Assembly: GCA_965227805.1 (NCBI GenBank)
Contig: CBDDGJ010000003.1
Location: 806,001-870,000 of the forward strand
DNA from: CBDDGJ01 sp965227805
GTDB lineage: Bacteria; Pseudomonadota; Alphaproteobacteria; RS24
DNA length: 64,000 nt
Direction: 5' to 3'
In this document: positions 8,871-17,798 of the stretch, piece by piece
How the letters are laid out: each line of letters begins with the position of its first letter
Position numbering within the stretch: the first letter of the stretch is position 1
Program-made: the position numbers and the translations under genes
The notes under the pieces: model-generated
Told to the model about the DNA's origin: nothing
What the model saw: the letters and a program-made list of their open reading frames with translations, nothing else
Databases searched by the model: none

Positions 8871-9338
8871 ATGCACGTAAAACATGTTAGGCTTTTCTCT
8901 ATTTTGGGGGGGTTACTCATTTTGGCGCTGGCCTCATTCTGGGTGCTTTCGGCACTGGAGGATAATATTGTTTTTTTCCGCACACCAGGTGAATTGACAA
9001 TGGATGAAAAACAAAGCGATAAATTTATGCGGATTGGGGGCTTGGTAAAGCAGGCAAGCGTTATGCGGCAAGGAACGCAAACCCGTTTTATCATCACCGA
9101 TCTTGCCGGCGAGATCGAGGTATCTTTCATCGGCCTCTTGCCGGATTTATTCCGTGAAGGGCAAGGCGTTGTGGCGGAGGGGCGTTTTAATACTGATAAT
9201 TTATTTATTGCCGAAACCGTTCTGGCCAAACATGATGAAACCTATATGCCGCCCGAAGTTGCGGCCGCCTTGAAAGCATCTGGCCAATGGAAGGGTATGG
9301 AACAGGAAACCGGGGGAGATAAACTGAGCTATGAATGA
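8871..9338 (+). CDS. ccmE: Cytochrome c-type biogenesis haem chaperone CcmE
   Basis: A 155-residue periplasmic haem chaperone anchored by one N-terminal helix (about residues 8-28). The covalent haem-binding histidine is H121 and the conserved tyrosine Y125, in the motif LAKHDETYMPPE. The OB-fold signatures MRIGGLVKQ and FIITDLAGEIEVSFIGLLPDLF are present. It takes haem from CcmC and passes it to CcmF. The gene overlaps ccmF by 8 bases, which points to coupled translation within the operon. Confidence 0.95.
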   Translation: MHVKHVRLFSILGGLLILALASFWVLSALEDNIVFFRTPGELTMDEKQSDKFMRIGGLVKQASVMRQGTQTRFIITDLAGEIEVSFIGLLPDLFREGQGVVAEGRFNTDNLFIAETVLAKHDETYMPPEVAAALKASGQWKGMEQETGGDKLSYE

Positions 9339-11250
9339 GCTTGGCCATTTTTCGCTTATTCTTGCCTTTTTACTGGCCTGCATCCAAGCCAGTGTGCCGC
9401 TTATTGGTGTTGCGCGTCAAGATAATATGCTAATGCATATAGCGTCGCGGGCGGCCTTTTTACAATTTTTCTTTTGCTTTTTTGCTTTTTGTGTGCTGAT
9501 GACGGCCTTTATCCGTTCGGATTTTTCGGTGATAAATGTTGCTGTAAATAGCCATATTGCCAAACCAATGCTGTATAAGATTACGGCTGTATGGGGCAAT
9601 CATGAAGGCTCTATGTTGTTATGGGTGTTGATAGTGGCACTTTATGGCGCTGCTTTTGCTTACTTTAGCGCGCATATTCCGCTTATATTTCGGGCACGCA
9701 TATTGGCGATACAAGGCGGCATTGGAGCTTTGTTTGGTGCCTTTATTCTGTTTACCTCCAATCCATTTTTACGGCTTTCGCCTGCCCCTTTTTCGGGCCA
9801 GGGGTTAAACCCGATTTTACAAGACCCTGCTTTGGCGGCGCATCCGCCTTTGCTTTATGCAGGTTATGTTGGCTTTTCCCTTACGTTTTCCTTTGCGCTT
9901 GCCGCGCTGTTAGCGCGCACACCATCGCCCTTATGGGCACGCTGGATGCGCCTTTGGGTGCGTCTGGCATGGATCTTCCTCACATTGGGCATCGCGCTTG
10001 GGTCTTATTGGGCTTATTATGAATTGGGTTGGGGCGGATTTTGGTTTTGGGATCCGGTCGAGAACGCATCGCTCATGCCATGGCTAAGCGGCACGGCTCT
10101 GTTACATTCGACCCTGGTTGTTGCCCAGCGTGGTGCATTACAGCGCTGGACACTGCTTTTGGCCATTATCACCTTTGGCTTATCGCTTATGGGCACATTT
10201 CTGGTGCGTTCGGGGGTATTAACATCGGTGCATGCTTTTGCCAATGACCCCGAACGGGGGGTATTTATTTTGATGATTATGGCCATAACCATTGGGGGGG
10301 CTTTATTACTCTATGCCCGCGCTGCATCTTATTTCGTATCAAAAACGCTGTTTCATCCCCTGTCGCGTGAGACGGCTTTATTGGTGAATAATGTATTTCT
10401 CGCCACGGCCACCGCTACGGTGTTTATTGGGACGCTTTACCCGTTAGTGTTGGATGCATTTGGTTTGGGTAAAATTTCGGTCGGCGCGCCCTATTTTGCC
10501 ACTTTGTTTACGCCGCTTTGTGTCCCCTTCATTATGCTTATCCCTTTCGGGCCGTTTTTATCGTGGCGACAAGCAGAATTGGCGGTGGCTTTGCGGCGCG
10601 TGCGTTTTGGCTTTGCGGCGGTGGTGATTGTGATTCTCGGCCTTTATGCGGGGCAAGCGGCAAGTCTGGCTGTGAGCCTAGCGATTGGGGGCGCGTTTTG
10701 GGTCATTATGGGGGGGATGACAGATATATATACCCATATAAAAACCCGCATGTGGCATATACGTCCCTATTTCTTTGCTTCAGGTTTGGCGCATGCAGGC
10801 ATAGGGATTATGCTATTGGGCATTATCGGGGCTACAGCCTGGCGTGCGGAAGTGATTACGGCTGTGCGGGCGGGTGATATTGTGCAGATTGCCCAATTTA
10901 GCGTGCGTTATGCGGGGGCAGATATAATTTACAAAGATAATTATCGCGCCACACGCGCACGGGTGGATTATGTTTCCGGGCCGGCCAATTTCGGCACATT
11001 ATGGCCAGAGCGCCGCTTTTATACAGTCGAGCGCACCCAAACCACAGAAGCGGCCATTTATAAGGGCTGGGCGGGGCATCTTTATGTTGTTATCGGTGAG
11101 GCGGTGGAAGATGATAAGCGTATTTTACGTATATGGTATCATCCGCTTATTGTCTTTATCTGGCTGGGGGCTGGCTTTATGGCATTGGGGGGATTATGCA
11201 GTGTGAGCCGCCATATAAAATGGCCTGTGCGTTCCCGTAAGGATGGTTAA
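9331..11250 (+). CDS. ccmF: Cytochrome c haem lyase subunit CcmF
   Basis: A 639-residue integral membrane protein with about 14-15 helices. The tryptophan-rich WWD-type motif is visible as GWGGFWFWDPVENASLMPWL near residues 231-250, and conserved histidines lie in periplasmic loops (NHEGSMLLW near 90, HPPLLYAGY near 170, and a late HAGIGIM). It ligates haem from CcmE to the CXXCH motif of apocytochromes together with CcmH and CcmI. The length is normal for the family. It overlaps ccmE and ccmH by 8 bases at each end. Confidence 0.96.
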   Translation: MNELGHFSLILAFLLACIQASVPLIGVARQDNMLMHIASRAAFLQFFFCFFAFCVLMTAFIRSDFSVINVAVNSHIAKPMLYKITAVWGNHEGSMLLWVLIVALYGAAFAYFSAHIPLIFRARILAIQGGIGALFGAFILFTSNPFLRLSPAPFSGQGLNPILQDPALAAHPPLLYAGYVGFSLTFSFALAALLARTPSPLWARWMRLWVRLAWIFLTLGIALGSYWAYYELGWGGFWFWDPVENASLMPWLSGTALLHSTLVVAQRGALQRWTLLLAIITFGLSLMGTFLVRSGVLTSVHAFANDPERGVFILMIMAITIGGALLLYARAASYFVSKTLFHPLSRETALLVNNVFLATATATVFIGTLYPLVLDAFGLGKISVGAPYFATLFTPLCVPFIMLIPFGPFLSWRQAELAVALRRVRFGFAAVVIVILGLYAGQAASLAVSLAIGGAFWVIMGGMTDIYTHIKTRMWHIRPYFFASGLAHAGIGIMLLGIIGATAWRAEVITAVRAGDIVQIAQFSVRYAGADIIYKDNYRATRARVDYVSGPANFGTLWPERRFYTVERTQTTEAAIYKGWAGHLYVVIGEAVEDDKRILRIWYHPLIVFIWLGAGFMALGGLCSVSRHIKWPVRSRKDG

Positions 11251-11626
11251 ATATATGCGGCTTTTTATGATTGCTTTTTTGCTTTTTGCATCGCCCGTAT
11301 TGGCCATAGATCCCGGCGAGGCGTTATCCGACCCTGCATTAGAAATGCGTGCCCGCGCTTTATCGGCACAGCTGCGCTGCCTTGTATGTCAAAACCAATC
11401 AATCGATGATAGCGATGCCCCGCTTGCGCGCGATCTACGCCTGCTTATTCGCGCGCGTTTGCTGGCAGGCGATAGCGATGCACAGATAAAGCAATTTATT
11501 GTTGCGCGCTATGGCGAGTTTGCTCTTTTGCAACCGCAATTTAATCCCCGCACTGGCATGTTATGGGGCTTGCCGATTTTATTCTTTGCAGGTGCCTTAT
11601 TGACCCTATGGCGTTTACTTAGGTAA
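11243..11626 (+). CDS. ccmH: Cytochrome c maturation thiol protein CcmH
   Basis: A 127-residue protein with an N-terminal signal peptide (RLFMIAFLLFASPVLA), a three-helix periplasmic domain carrying the redox motif LRCLVCQNQ, and a C-terminal membrane anchor (about residues 105-124). CcmH/CycL reduces or presents the apocytochrome cysteines to CcmF. The start is ATG 11243 or 11255, both overlapping or abutting the ccmF end. The operon has the cycHJKL layout; ccmABCD and ccmG are not in this window and must be elsewhere if the pathway works. Confidence 0.93.
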   Translation: MVKYMRLFMIAFLLFASPVLAIDPGEALSDPALEMRARALSAQLRCLVCQNQSIDDSDAPLARDLRLLIRARLLAGDSDAQIKQFIVARYGEFALLQPQFNPRTGMLWGLPILFFAGALLTLWRLLR

Positions 11627-11649
11627 ACTTATGCCTTTATGAAAGGGGG

Positions 11650-12333
11650 ATGAAGATAGTGCGCATATTGGTGGTAGATGATGATGTGCCAGCGGCCACA
11701 AGCCTTATCAGGGCATTGGCGCAAAAGCATATTGAGGCGCATCATGCCGAAGACATAGCAGAGGGGCTTATCGCTGCGCGCAAGGGTGGGTTTGATGTTT
11801 TGGTGATAGACCGCATGTTACCGCAAGGTGATGGGGTGGATATGGTGACGCAATTACGCGCCGAACACATTATGACACCGGTTTTATTTTTATCTGCCCT
11901 GGATGCGATAGATGAGCGGGTAAAGGGGCTTGAAGCGGGGGGAGACGATTATCTGACCAAACCGTTTGCTTTGGCCGAGCTTATTGCGCGCGTGCAGGTT
12001 TTGGCGCGGCGCAAAACAGAGGATATGGCTTCCGATACAATTTTGCGCTTTGCCGATTTAAGTCTTGATATGCTTGCGCGTAAGGCCATGCGGGGGGATG
12101 TGGTTTTACCTTTACAGCCGCGTGAATTTGATTTGCTAAGCTATTTTATGCGCAATCAAGGGCAGCTCATTACGCGGGCGATGCTCCTTAAACATATTTG
12201 GAATTACGATTTTGACCCGCAAACCAATGTTGTTGATGTGCATATATCGCGCTTGCGCGGTAAAATGGATAAAGGTCAGGCGCCTGCCTTGTTACATACC
12301 ATACGCGGGGAGGGATATATTTTACGTTTATGA
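11650..12333 (+). CDS. OmpR/PhoB-family response regulator
   Basis: A 227-residue transcription factor. The receiver domain (1-120) has the acidic pocket in VVDDD (10-11), the phospho-acceptor D54 in LVIDRMLP, S82 and the conserved K104 in LTKPF. The C-terminal winged helix (about 130-225) carries LPLQPREFDLLSYFMRNQ and NVVDVHISRLRGKM. The stop overlaps the kinase start (ATGA), so the two form a normal pair. The position between ccmH and glnE resembles the FeuP/FeuQ-like pairs of Rhizobiales; the signal is unknown. Confidence 0.92.
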   Translation: MKIVRILVVDDDVPAATSLIRALAQKHIEAHHAEDIAEGLIAARKGGFDVLVIDRMLPQGDGVDMVTQLRAEHIMTPVLFLSALDAIDERVKGLEAGGDDYLTKPFALAELIARVQVLARRKTEDMASDTILRFADLSLDMLARKAMRGDVVLPLQPREFDLLSYFMRNQGQLITRAMLLKHIWNYDFDPQTNVVDVHISRLRGKMDKGQAPALLHTIRGEGYILRL

Positions 12334-13682
12334 GGGCTATGTTGACAACGCGCCGCTTTCGCATTGCCCTTATTTACGGGGGGCTATTTGCGCTCGTAAG
12401 TTGTGCGAGCCTGTCTTATTTATTTTGGAGATTTAACACTGTATTGCATGAGCAAAGTGCGGCACAAATTATGCAGGAAAGTGAGCACTTACGCGCGCTT
12501 TATATACGTTCTGGCGAAGAGGCGGTGCGTCGCGAGATTGAGCGCCGCAGCCGCGATCCGCGCGCCCCGATTTACTGGCTCGCGCACAATGGTGAAAAAC
12601 GGGCAGGCACGCTGGATAATCTGCCGCCGCTCTCGGCGAGCCAGCAACAGGCGGATAATTGGGTCGTCTTTTCTTATGCAACACAGGGTATGCCGGCACA
12701 AGTGCGCGGGCGGTTTCATTTGCTCGATGAAGCAACTCTGCTCTTTATTGGGCGCGATATGCGCGCTTTTAATAGTGTACGCGCCGCTTTTATTTCTGCG
12801 CTGATTACAAATTTAGCTGTGCTTGTTTTATTGGGCATTTTGGGCGGCGTGTGGATGGCTTATCGGTCTGGCCGCCATATTGAAGCCTTATCGCGCGCGA
12901 TTGATGGCATTATGGCCGGGAATTTACATATGCGCCTCCCGATAGGGGGGGCGCATGATGAAATAGATATGCTAAGCCAAAGGGTGAATAAAATGCTCGC
13001 ACGCATAGAAACATTGGTTGCGGCAAATCGTCAAAGCGGCGAGCATATTGCACATGATTTACGCTCCCCCCTTAATCGATTGCGGCTTAATTTGGAAAAT
13101 GCCGCTTTGCACCATCCGCACGCCCAAGAGATAGACCAGGCGATTGCAGAGCTTGATTATATATTAACCCTTTTCGATTCACTGCTAAAATTAGCGCAGG
13201 TGGAGGCCGGGCATGGCGCCACCGATTTTGTGCCGCTTGATGCGGGCACGCTTATACGCGATATTGCCGCACTTTATGAAGCGGTGATTGAAGATGCACA
13301 TATGCAGCTGTCTCTGGATGTGCCGGAAGAACCGCTTTTTATAAAAGGGGATGCGGCCTTACTTAATCAGGCCGTGGTTAATTTGATTGAGAATGCCTTA
13401 AAATATGGCGCACGCCAGCAAGGGGTGATTACGCTTGGTGTGCATAAAAAAAATGATCGGGTGCTTATCTGCGTAAAAGATCAGGGCGCCGGCATGGCAG
13501 AGGCGGATTATGCGCGGGTTACGCAACGTTTTGTGCGGCTGGATAAGGCGCGGCATATGAAAGGCAGTGGGTTGGGCTTGCCCTTGGTGAAGGCGATTGC
13601 GGCACTACATAATGGTGATTTTGTTCTAACGGCACATGAGCCGCATGGCCTCATGGCGGTGCTTGATATGCCTTTGGTGTGA
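12330..13682 (+). CDS. Sensor histidine kinase
   Basis: A 450-residue membrane kinase. Two helices (about residues 12-34 and 153-178) frame a periplasmic sensor of about 115 residues; HAMP follows (about 178-230), then HisKA with the phospho-acceptor H242 in EHIAHDLRSPLNRLR. The ATPase domain has an N box (NLIENALKYG), a G1 box (KDQGAGM) and a G2 box (GSGLGLPLVKAI). It presumably phosphorylates the regulator encoded just upstream, whose stop it overlaps. The stop lies six bases before glnE. The sensor domain gives no clue to the ligand. Confidence 0.92.
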   Translation: MRAMLTTRRFRIALIYGGLFALVSCASLSYLFWRFNTVLHEQSAAQIMQESEHLRALYIRSGEEAVRREIERRSRDPRAPIYWLAHNGEKRAGTLDNLPPLSASQQQADNWVVFSYATQGMPAQVRGRFHLLDEATLLFIGRDMRAFNSVRAAFISALITNLAVLVLLGILGGVWMAYRSGRHIEALSRAIDGIMAGNLHMRLPIGGAHDEIDMLSQRVNKMLARIETLVAANRQSGEHIAHDLRSPLNRLRLNLENAALHHPHAQEIDQAIAELDYILTLFDSLLKLAQVEAGHGATDFVPLDAGTLIRDIAALYEAVIEDAHMQLSLDVPEEPLFIKGDAALLNQAVVNLIENALKYGARQQGVITLGVHKKNDRVLICVKDQGAGMAEADYARVTQRFVRLDKARHMKGSGLGLPLVKAIAALHNGDFVLTAHEPHGLMAVLDMPLV

Positions 13683-13688
13683 GCACGC

Positions 13689-16589
13689 ATGTTATTATTC
13701 GACCATATTTCGCCACATCCGCCCGCCGCAGCGGATGCCTATGACAGGCTGGGCGAGGTGTGGACGGCATTTATCGCGGACGGGGCGCCGCCTAATATTG
13801 CCGCCACGCCTATGGCCGGTTTTCTCGCCTGGATTGGTGATGCAAGCCCTTATCTGACACGGCTTATGCATAAACATATAGCGGTTTTGCGCGCGCTGAA
13901 ACGGCACCCACCGCATGATTGTATTGCACAAATTTGTGCGGCGCTTGCGCATGATGCATCGCGGGCTGAAAGTCGTGATGATATCATGCGCTTATTGCGG
14001 CTTGGTAAACAAAAAATCGCGCTGATTATCGCCCTATGTGATCTGGCTGGGTTTTGGGATGTCGAAGCGGTCACGCAGGCATTAACCGATTTTGCGGATT
14101 TAGCGTGCCGGTTAAGCCTGGCCTTTTTGCTTGCCGAGGCACATGCGGCAGAAAAAATAATCAGTAAGCCCGCTGCAGCACATAGCGGTATCATCATTTT
14201 GGCGATGGGGAAATATGGTGCCTTTGAGCTTAATTATTCCTCTGATATTGATTTGATCATATTTTATACGCCCGAAAAACTCACACTTGCCGATGGGCTT
14301 GACAGGCGTAAATTTTACATCACGCTTATTCGTGATTTTTTGACGCTTTTACAAAATCAAACACAGCATGGCTATGTGTTTCGGGTCGATTTGCGCTTGC
14401 GCCCGAACCCTGGGGCGACGGCGATTGCGGTGTCAGTGGCGGCAGGGTTGTCTTATTATGAATCATTCGCACAGAATTGGGAGCGCGCCGCCTTTATCAA
14501 AGCGCGTGCCGTGGCAGGCGATATACAGGCCGGGGAGGCCTTTTTACATGCCCTCGCGCCTTATATTTGGCGGCGTAATCTGGATTTTGCCGCGATTGAA
14601 GATATTCATTCCATGAAGCGGCAAATTCATGCCGTAAGGGGTCATGGGCAGATTGCCATTGCAGGACACAATATAAAATTAGGGCGCGGGGGCATTCGCG
14701 AAATAGAGTTTTTTGTGCAAACCCAACAACTCATAGCGGGGGGGCGTGATATGACATTACGCGGGCGCGGCACGCTTGCCATGTTGAATGCCCTCGCACA
14801 GGCACAATGGATAAGTAAAGCAACCGCACACGCCCTGACCGAAAGCTATAAATTTTTGCGCCGCTTGGAACATAGGCTGCAAATGCGCCTTGATGAGCAA
14901 ACGCATACCCTACCTAAAGATGCGGCGACGCTTACACAATTTGCGTATTTTGCGGGCTTTGCTTCACTGGCTGAATTTCAAAATGCGCTTGGTGAACGGC
15001 TTGGTTATGTCCGCGATGAATATGCTGCGCTTTTCGAACATGCTGAAACATTGGCGGCAACAGATGGTAATTTGGTGTTTACGGGCGGAGACGATGATCC
15101 CGATACAATAGAGACGCTGGCAAAAATGGGGTTTGCGCGGCCACGTGATATGATTGCGCTTATTCGCGAATGGCATAGCGGGCAGTTACGTGCCATGCGT
15201 TCCACACGGGCGCGCGAAATGCTCACCCGCCTTATGCCGCATTTATTGCATGCCCTCGCACAAACACCTGCGCCAGATGAAAGCCTGATTCGCTTTGATC
15301 GTTTTTTACGTGGCTTGCCGGCGGGGGTGCAATTATTTTCTTTGTTTCAGGCCAATCCGCATATTTTGAAGATGCTGGTTGATGTTATTGGCGCCGCGCC
15401 GCGCCTGGCTGCGTGGCTTAGCCATAATGCGGCGGCGATAGATGTGATGCTCACACCGGATATATTTGTGCCAATAGAATCGGCGGCGCATTATTTGGAG
15501 GATTTGACGCAAAAATGTGCCCAGAGCGACACTATGGAAGACTTGCTGGATGTGGTGCGCCTGTTTGTGCATGAGCAACATTTTCGTGTTGGACTTTCGA
15601 TTTTGACAGAACCGCATGGTGCCGCGATTAAGGCGGGGGCGCAATTTTCTGCCATCGCCGCGGCTGCTGTGCAAACCGTTTTGCCTGCCGCGATTGCTGA
15701 TATAGAACAGGCTTATGGGCGTATAGATAATGCCACTTTTGCACTGATTGCTATGGGTAAATTCGGGGGGCAGGAAATGACCATGGCTTCCGATCTGGAT
15801 ATGATTATGATTTGCGATGCGGATGATTTTACGCATCTGTCGGATGGTGCCAAACCCCTTGGGGCAGATATATGGTTTACACGTCTTAGCCGCAGGCTTA
15901 TAAGCGGGCTTACGGCGCAAACCGCCCAGGGTGCCCTTTATGAGGTAGATACGCGCTTGCGCCCTTCGGGTAATGCGGGGGCATTGGTCTCGAAATGGCG
16001 TAGTTTTATCGACTATCAGCAAGATAAAGCATGGACATGGGAACATATGGCGCTTACCCGTGCGCGCCTTATTGCTGGTGATGGTGTTTTGCAGGATAAA
16101 TTAAATGCGGGGATAAAAGATATTTTATGCCGCAAGCGCGATACACAAAAACTTTATGCCGATATGTGTGATATGCGCGCGCGTGTGCAAAAAGAACGTC
16201 CGCAAAGATCTGTCTGGGATGTGAAACACGGGGCGGGCGGTTTGATTGATATTGAATTTCTTGTCCAGACATTACAATTACATTATGCGCATATTATGCC
16301 GGATATTCTTTCGCCACATACGGGGCGGGCGCTTACAAATTTGCATGCGGCGGGTATTATCTCTGCTGCTGATTATGACCATCTCTCCTGCGGCCTCACC
16401 TTATTTGATGATCTGCGACATATCCTAAGTGTGAGTGTCGGACAGGGGGCACAGGATGAGCTTTCCCCCGCCACACAAAACTTACTCTTGCGCACAGCCA
16501 ATCTGCCCGATATAGTGCATCTACAAGCTGATATTGATAGGATACGGCGTGATATTGCCGCAATTTTTACGCGCCTTGTTCCGGCATAA
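13689..16589 (+). CDS. glnE: Bifunctional glutamine synthetase adenylyltransferase/adenylyl-removing enzyme
   Basis: A 966-residue cytoplasmic enzyme with two nucleotidyltransferase halves, matching the usual GlnE length (about 950). The N-terminal deadenylylase domain has FELNYSSDIDLIIFY near residues 180-196; the C-terminal adenylyltransferase domain has GKFGGQEMTMASDLDMI near 688-705. Both DxD metal-binding pairs are kept. It sets glutamine synthetase activity in response to PII. Gene order ccm-two-component-glnE is also seen in Rhizobiales, so this block is ancestral and not recently acquired. Confidence 0.96.
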   Translation: MLLFDHISPHPPAAADAYDRLGEVWTAFIADGAPPNIAATPMAGFLAWIGDASPYLTRLMHKHIAVLRALKRHPPHDCIAQICAALAHDASRAESRDDIMRLLRLGKQKIALIIALCDLAGFWDVEAVTQALTDFADLACRLSLAFLLAEAHAAEKIISKPAAAHSGIIILAMGKYGAFELNYSSDIDLIIFYTPEKLTLADGLDRRKFYITLIRDFLTLLQNQTQHGYVFRVDLRLRPNPGATAIAVSVAAGLSYYESFAQNWERAAFIKARAVAGDIQAGEAFLHALAPYIWRRNLDFAAIEDIHSMKRQIHAVRGHGQIAIAGHNIKLGRGGIREIEFFVQTQQLIAGGRDMTLRGRGTLAMLNALAQAQWISKATAHALTESYKFLRRLEHRLQMRLDEQTHTLPKDAATLTQFAYFAGFASLAEFQNALGERLGYVRDEYAALFEHAETLAATDGNLVFTGGDDDPDTIETLAKMGFARPRDMIALIREWHSGQLRAMRSTRAREMLTRLMPHLLHALAQTPAPDESLIRFDRFLRGLPAGVQLFSLFQANPHILKMLVDVIGAAPRLAAWLSHNAAAIDVMLTPDIFVPIESAAHYLEDLTQKCAQSDTMEDLLDVVRLFVHEQHFRVGLSILTEPHGAAIKAGAQFSAIAAAAVQTVLPAAIADIEQAYGRIDNATFALIAMGKFGGQEMTMASDLDMIMICDADDFTHLSDGAKPLGADIWFTRLSRRLISGLTAQTAQGALYEVDTRLRPSGNAGALVSKWRSFIDYQQDKAWTWEHMALTRARLIAGDGVLQDKLNAGIKDILCRKRDTQKLYADMCDMRARVQKERPQRSVWDVKHGAGGLIDIEFLVQTLQLHYAHIMPDILSPHTGRALTNLHAAGIISAADYDHLSCGLTLFDDLRHILSVSVGQGAQDELSPATQNLLLRTANLPDIVHLQADIDRIRRDIAAIFTRLVPA

Positions 16590-16595
16590 TGCGCG

Positions 16596-16624
16596 TTGAC
16601 GTGTGCGGATATTTTATTTATCCT
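16596..16624 (+). promoter_or_regulatory. Sigma-70-like promoter for the acyl-CoA dehydrogenase pair
   Basis: TTGACG at 16596-16601 and TATCCT at 16619-16624 are 17 bases apart, in the gap between glnE and the first acyl-CoA dehydrogenase. The expected start of transcription is near 16631, giving a short leader before ATG 16666. Confidence 0.5.
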
Positions 16625-16665
16625 ATACACCACGTCATAAAGAGGGGTTTCAAAAAGGGGGGTTC

Positions 16666-17778
16666 ATGAATTTCGATTTTTCCAATGATCAAAAAATGAT
16701 GCAAGACCAGATACAGCGTTTTTTGCAGGATAAATGTCCGCTATCGCGGGTGCGGGCGGTGCTTGAGAGTGATGAAACATATGCGTCCGATATATGGCAG
16801 GGCTTGTGTGATTTGGGTGTTGCCGGTTCGGCCATACCAGAGGCCTATGGCGGTTTGGGTCTGGGCGCTTTGGAACTATGCGTTATCGCCGAAGAATTAG
16901 GCCGTGCGGTGGCGCCGGTGCCGTTTTCCTCTTCTATTTATATGGCGGCGGAGGCGATACGGCTTTACGGTGATGAGACGCTTAAACAAAACTGGTTGCC
17001 AAAATTGGCAAGCGGGGCGGCGATTGGCACATTAGCGGTGAGCGAAGGTATAGAAACCCCCGCGCCGCAAACGATTGACAGCATATTTTCTAAAAGCACA
17101 ATAACAGGGAAAAAACTACCTGTTGCCGATGCGATGGATGCAGATGTAGCACTTGTGCTCGCGAAATCCGATAAGGGCATCGCGCTGGTAGCGGTGGACT
17201 TGACGGGCGCGGGTGTGACGCGTGAAGCAGTTAAAACCATAGACCCCACCCGCGCGCATGGCGTGATTACGTTTGATAACGCGCCGGCTACTTTAGTGGG
17301 TGAAGATGGTGAGGGGTGGACGTATTATAATCGCATTGAAACCGGTGCTGCCGTGCTTATGGCTTTTGAGCAAATTGGGGGGGCACAAGCGGCAATGAAT
17401 ATGGCCAAAGATTATGCGTTGGAGCGCTATGCGTTTGGGCGGCAAATTGGTTCATATCAGGCGATAAAACATCGCTTGGCAGATATGTATGCGAAAATTG
17501 AACTTGCGCGCTCAAATTCTTATTATGCAGCCATGATGCTGGCAGAAGACGGGACAGATTTAGATATTGCCGCCGCTGCCGCGCGCGTTGCGGCAAGCGA
17601 GGCGTATCGGTTTGCTGCGCAGGAGAATATTCAAATTCATGGCGGTATAGGCTTTACATGGGAGGCGGATACGCAATTCCATTATCGCCGCTCGAAATTA
17701 TTGGAGCTGGCTTTAGGGTCAGTGATGCGCTGGAAAGACCGTCTGGTTCATGTGTTAGAAAAAGCCAATGCAGTATAG
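16666..17778 (+). CDS. Acyl-CoA dehydrogenase (first of a pair)
   Basis: A 371-residue FAD enzyme of the acyl-CoA dehydrogenase family. The N-terminal helical domain begins MNFDFSNDQKMMQDQIQRFL, the FAD/substrate region holds GAIGTLAVSEG near 120 and the C-terminal domain holds RYAFGRQIGSYQAIKHRLADM near 250-270 and IHGGIGFTWEADTQFHYRR near 325. An in-frame start at 16603 would add 21 residues; ATG 16666, preceded by a run of G, fits the family start. The next gene is also an acyl-CoA dehydrogenase, and such pairs often form mixed oligomers acting on sterol, branched or CoA-activated aromatic substrates; the substrate is unknown. Confidence 0.9.
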   Translation: MNFDFSNDQKMMQDQIQRFLQDKCPLSRVRAVLESDETYASDIWQGLCDLGVAGSAIPEAYGGLGLGALELCVIAEELGRAVAPVPFSSSIYMAAEAIRLYGDETLKQNWLPKLASGAAIGTLAVSEGIETPAPQTIDSIFSKSTITGKKLPVADAMDADVALVLAKSDKGIALVAVDLTGAGVTREAVKTIDPTRAHGVITFDNAPATLVGEDGEGWTYYNRIETGAAVLMAFEQIGGAQAAMNMAKDYALERYAFGRQIGSYQAIKHRLADMYAKIELARSNSYYAAMMLAEDGTDLDIAAAAARVAASEAYRFAAQENIQIHGGIGFTWEADTQFHYRRSKLLELALGSVMRWKDRLVHVLEKANAV

Positions 17779-17798
17779 ATAGCTTAAGGGAGAAGAAT

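Noticed and set aside
8871..11626. Missing ccmG taken as loss of cytochrome c maturation
   Set aside because: In the cycHJKL layout ccmG and ccmABCD are normally elsewhere, and all four genes here keep their key residues.
15333..16046. 237-codon open frame antisense to glnE
   Set aside because: It is a shadow of the conserved GlnE catalytic half and has no family features.
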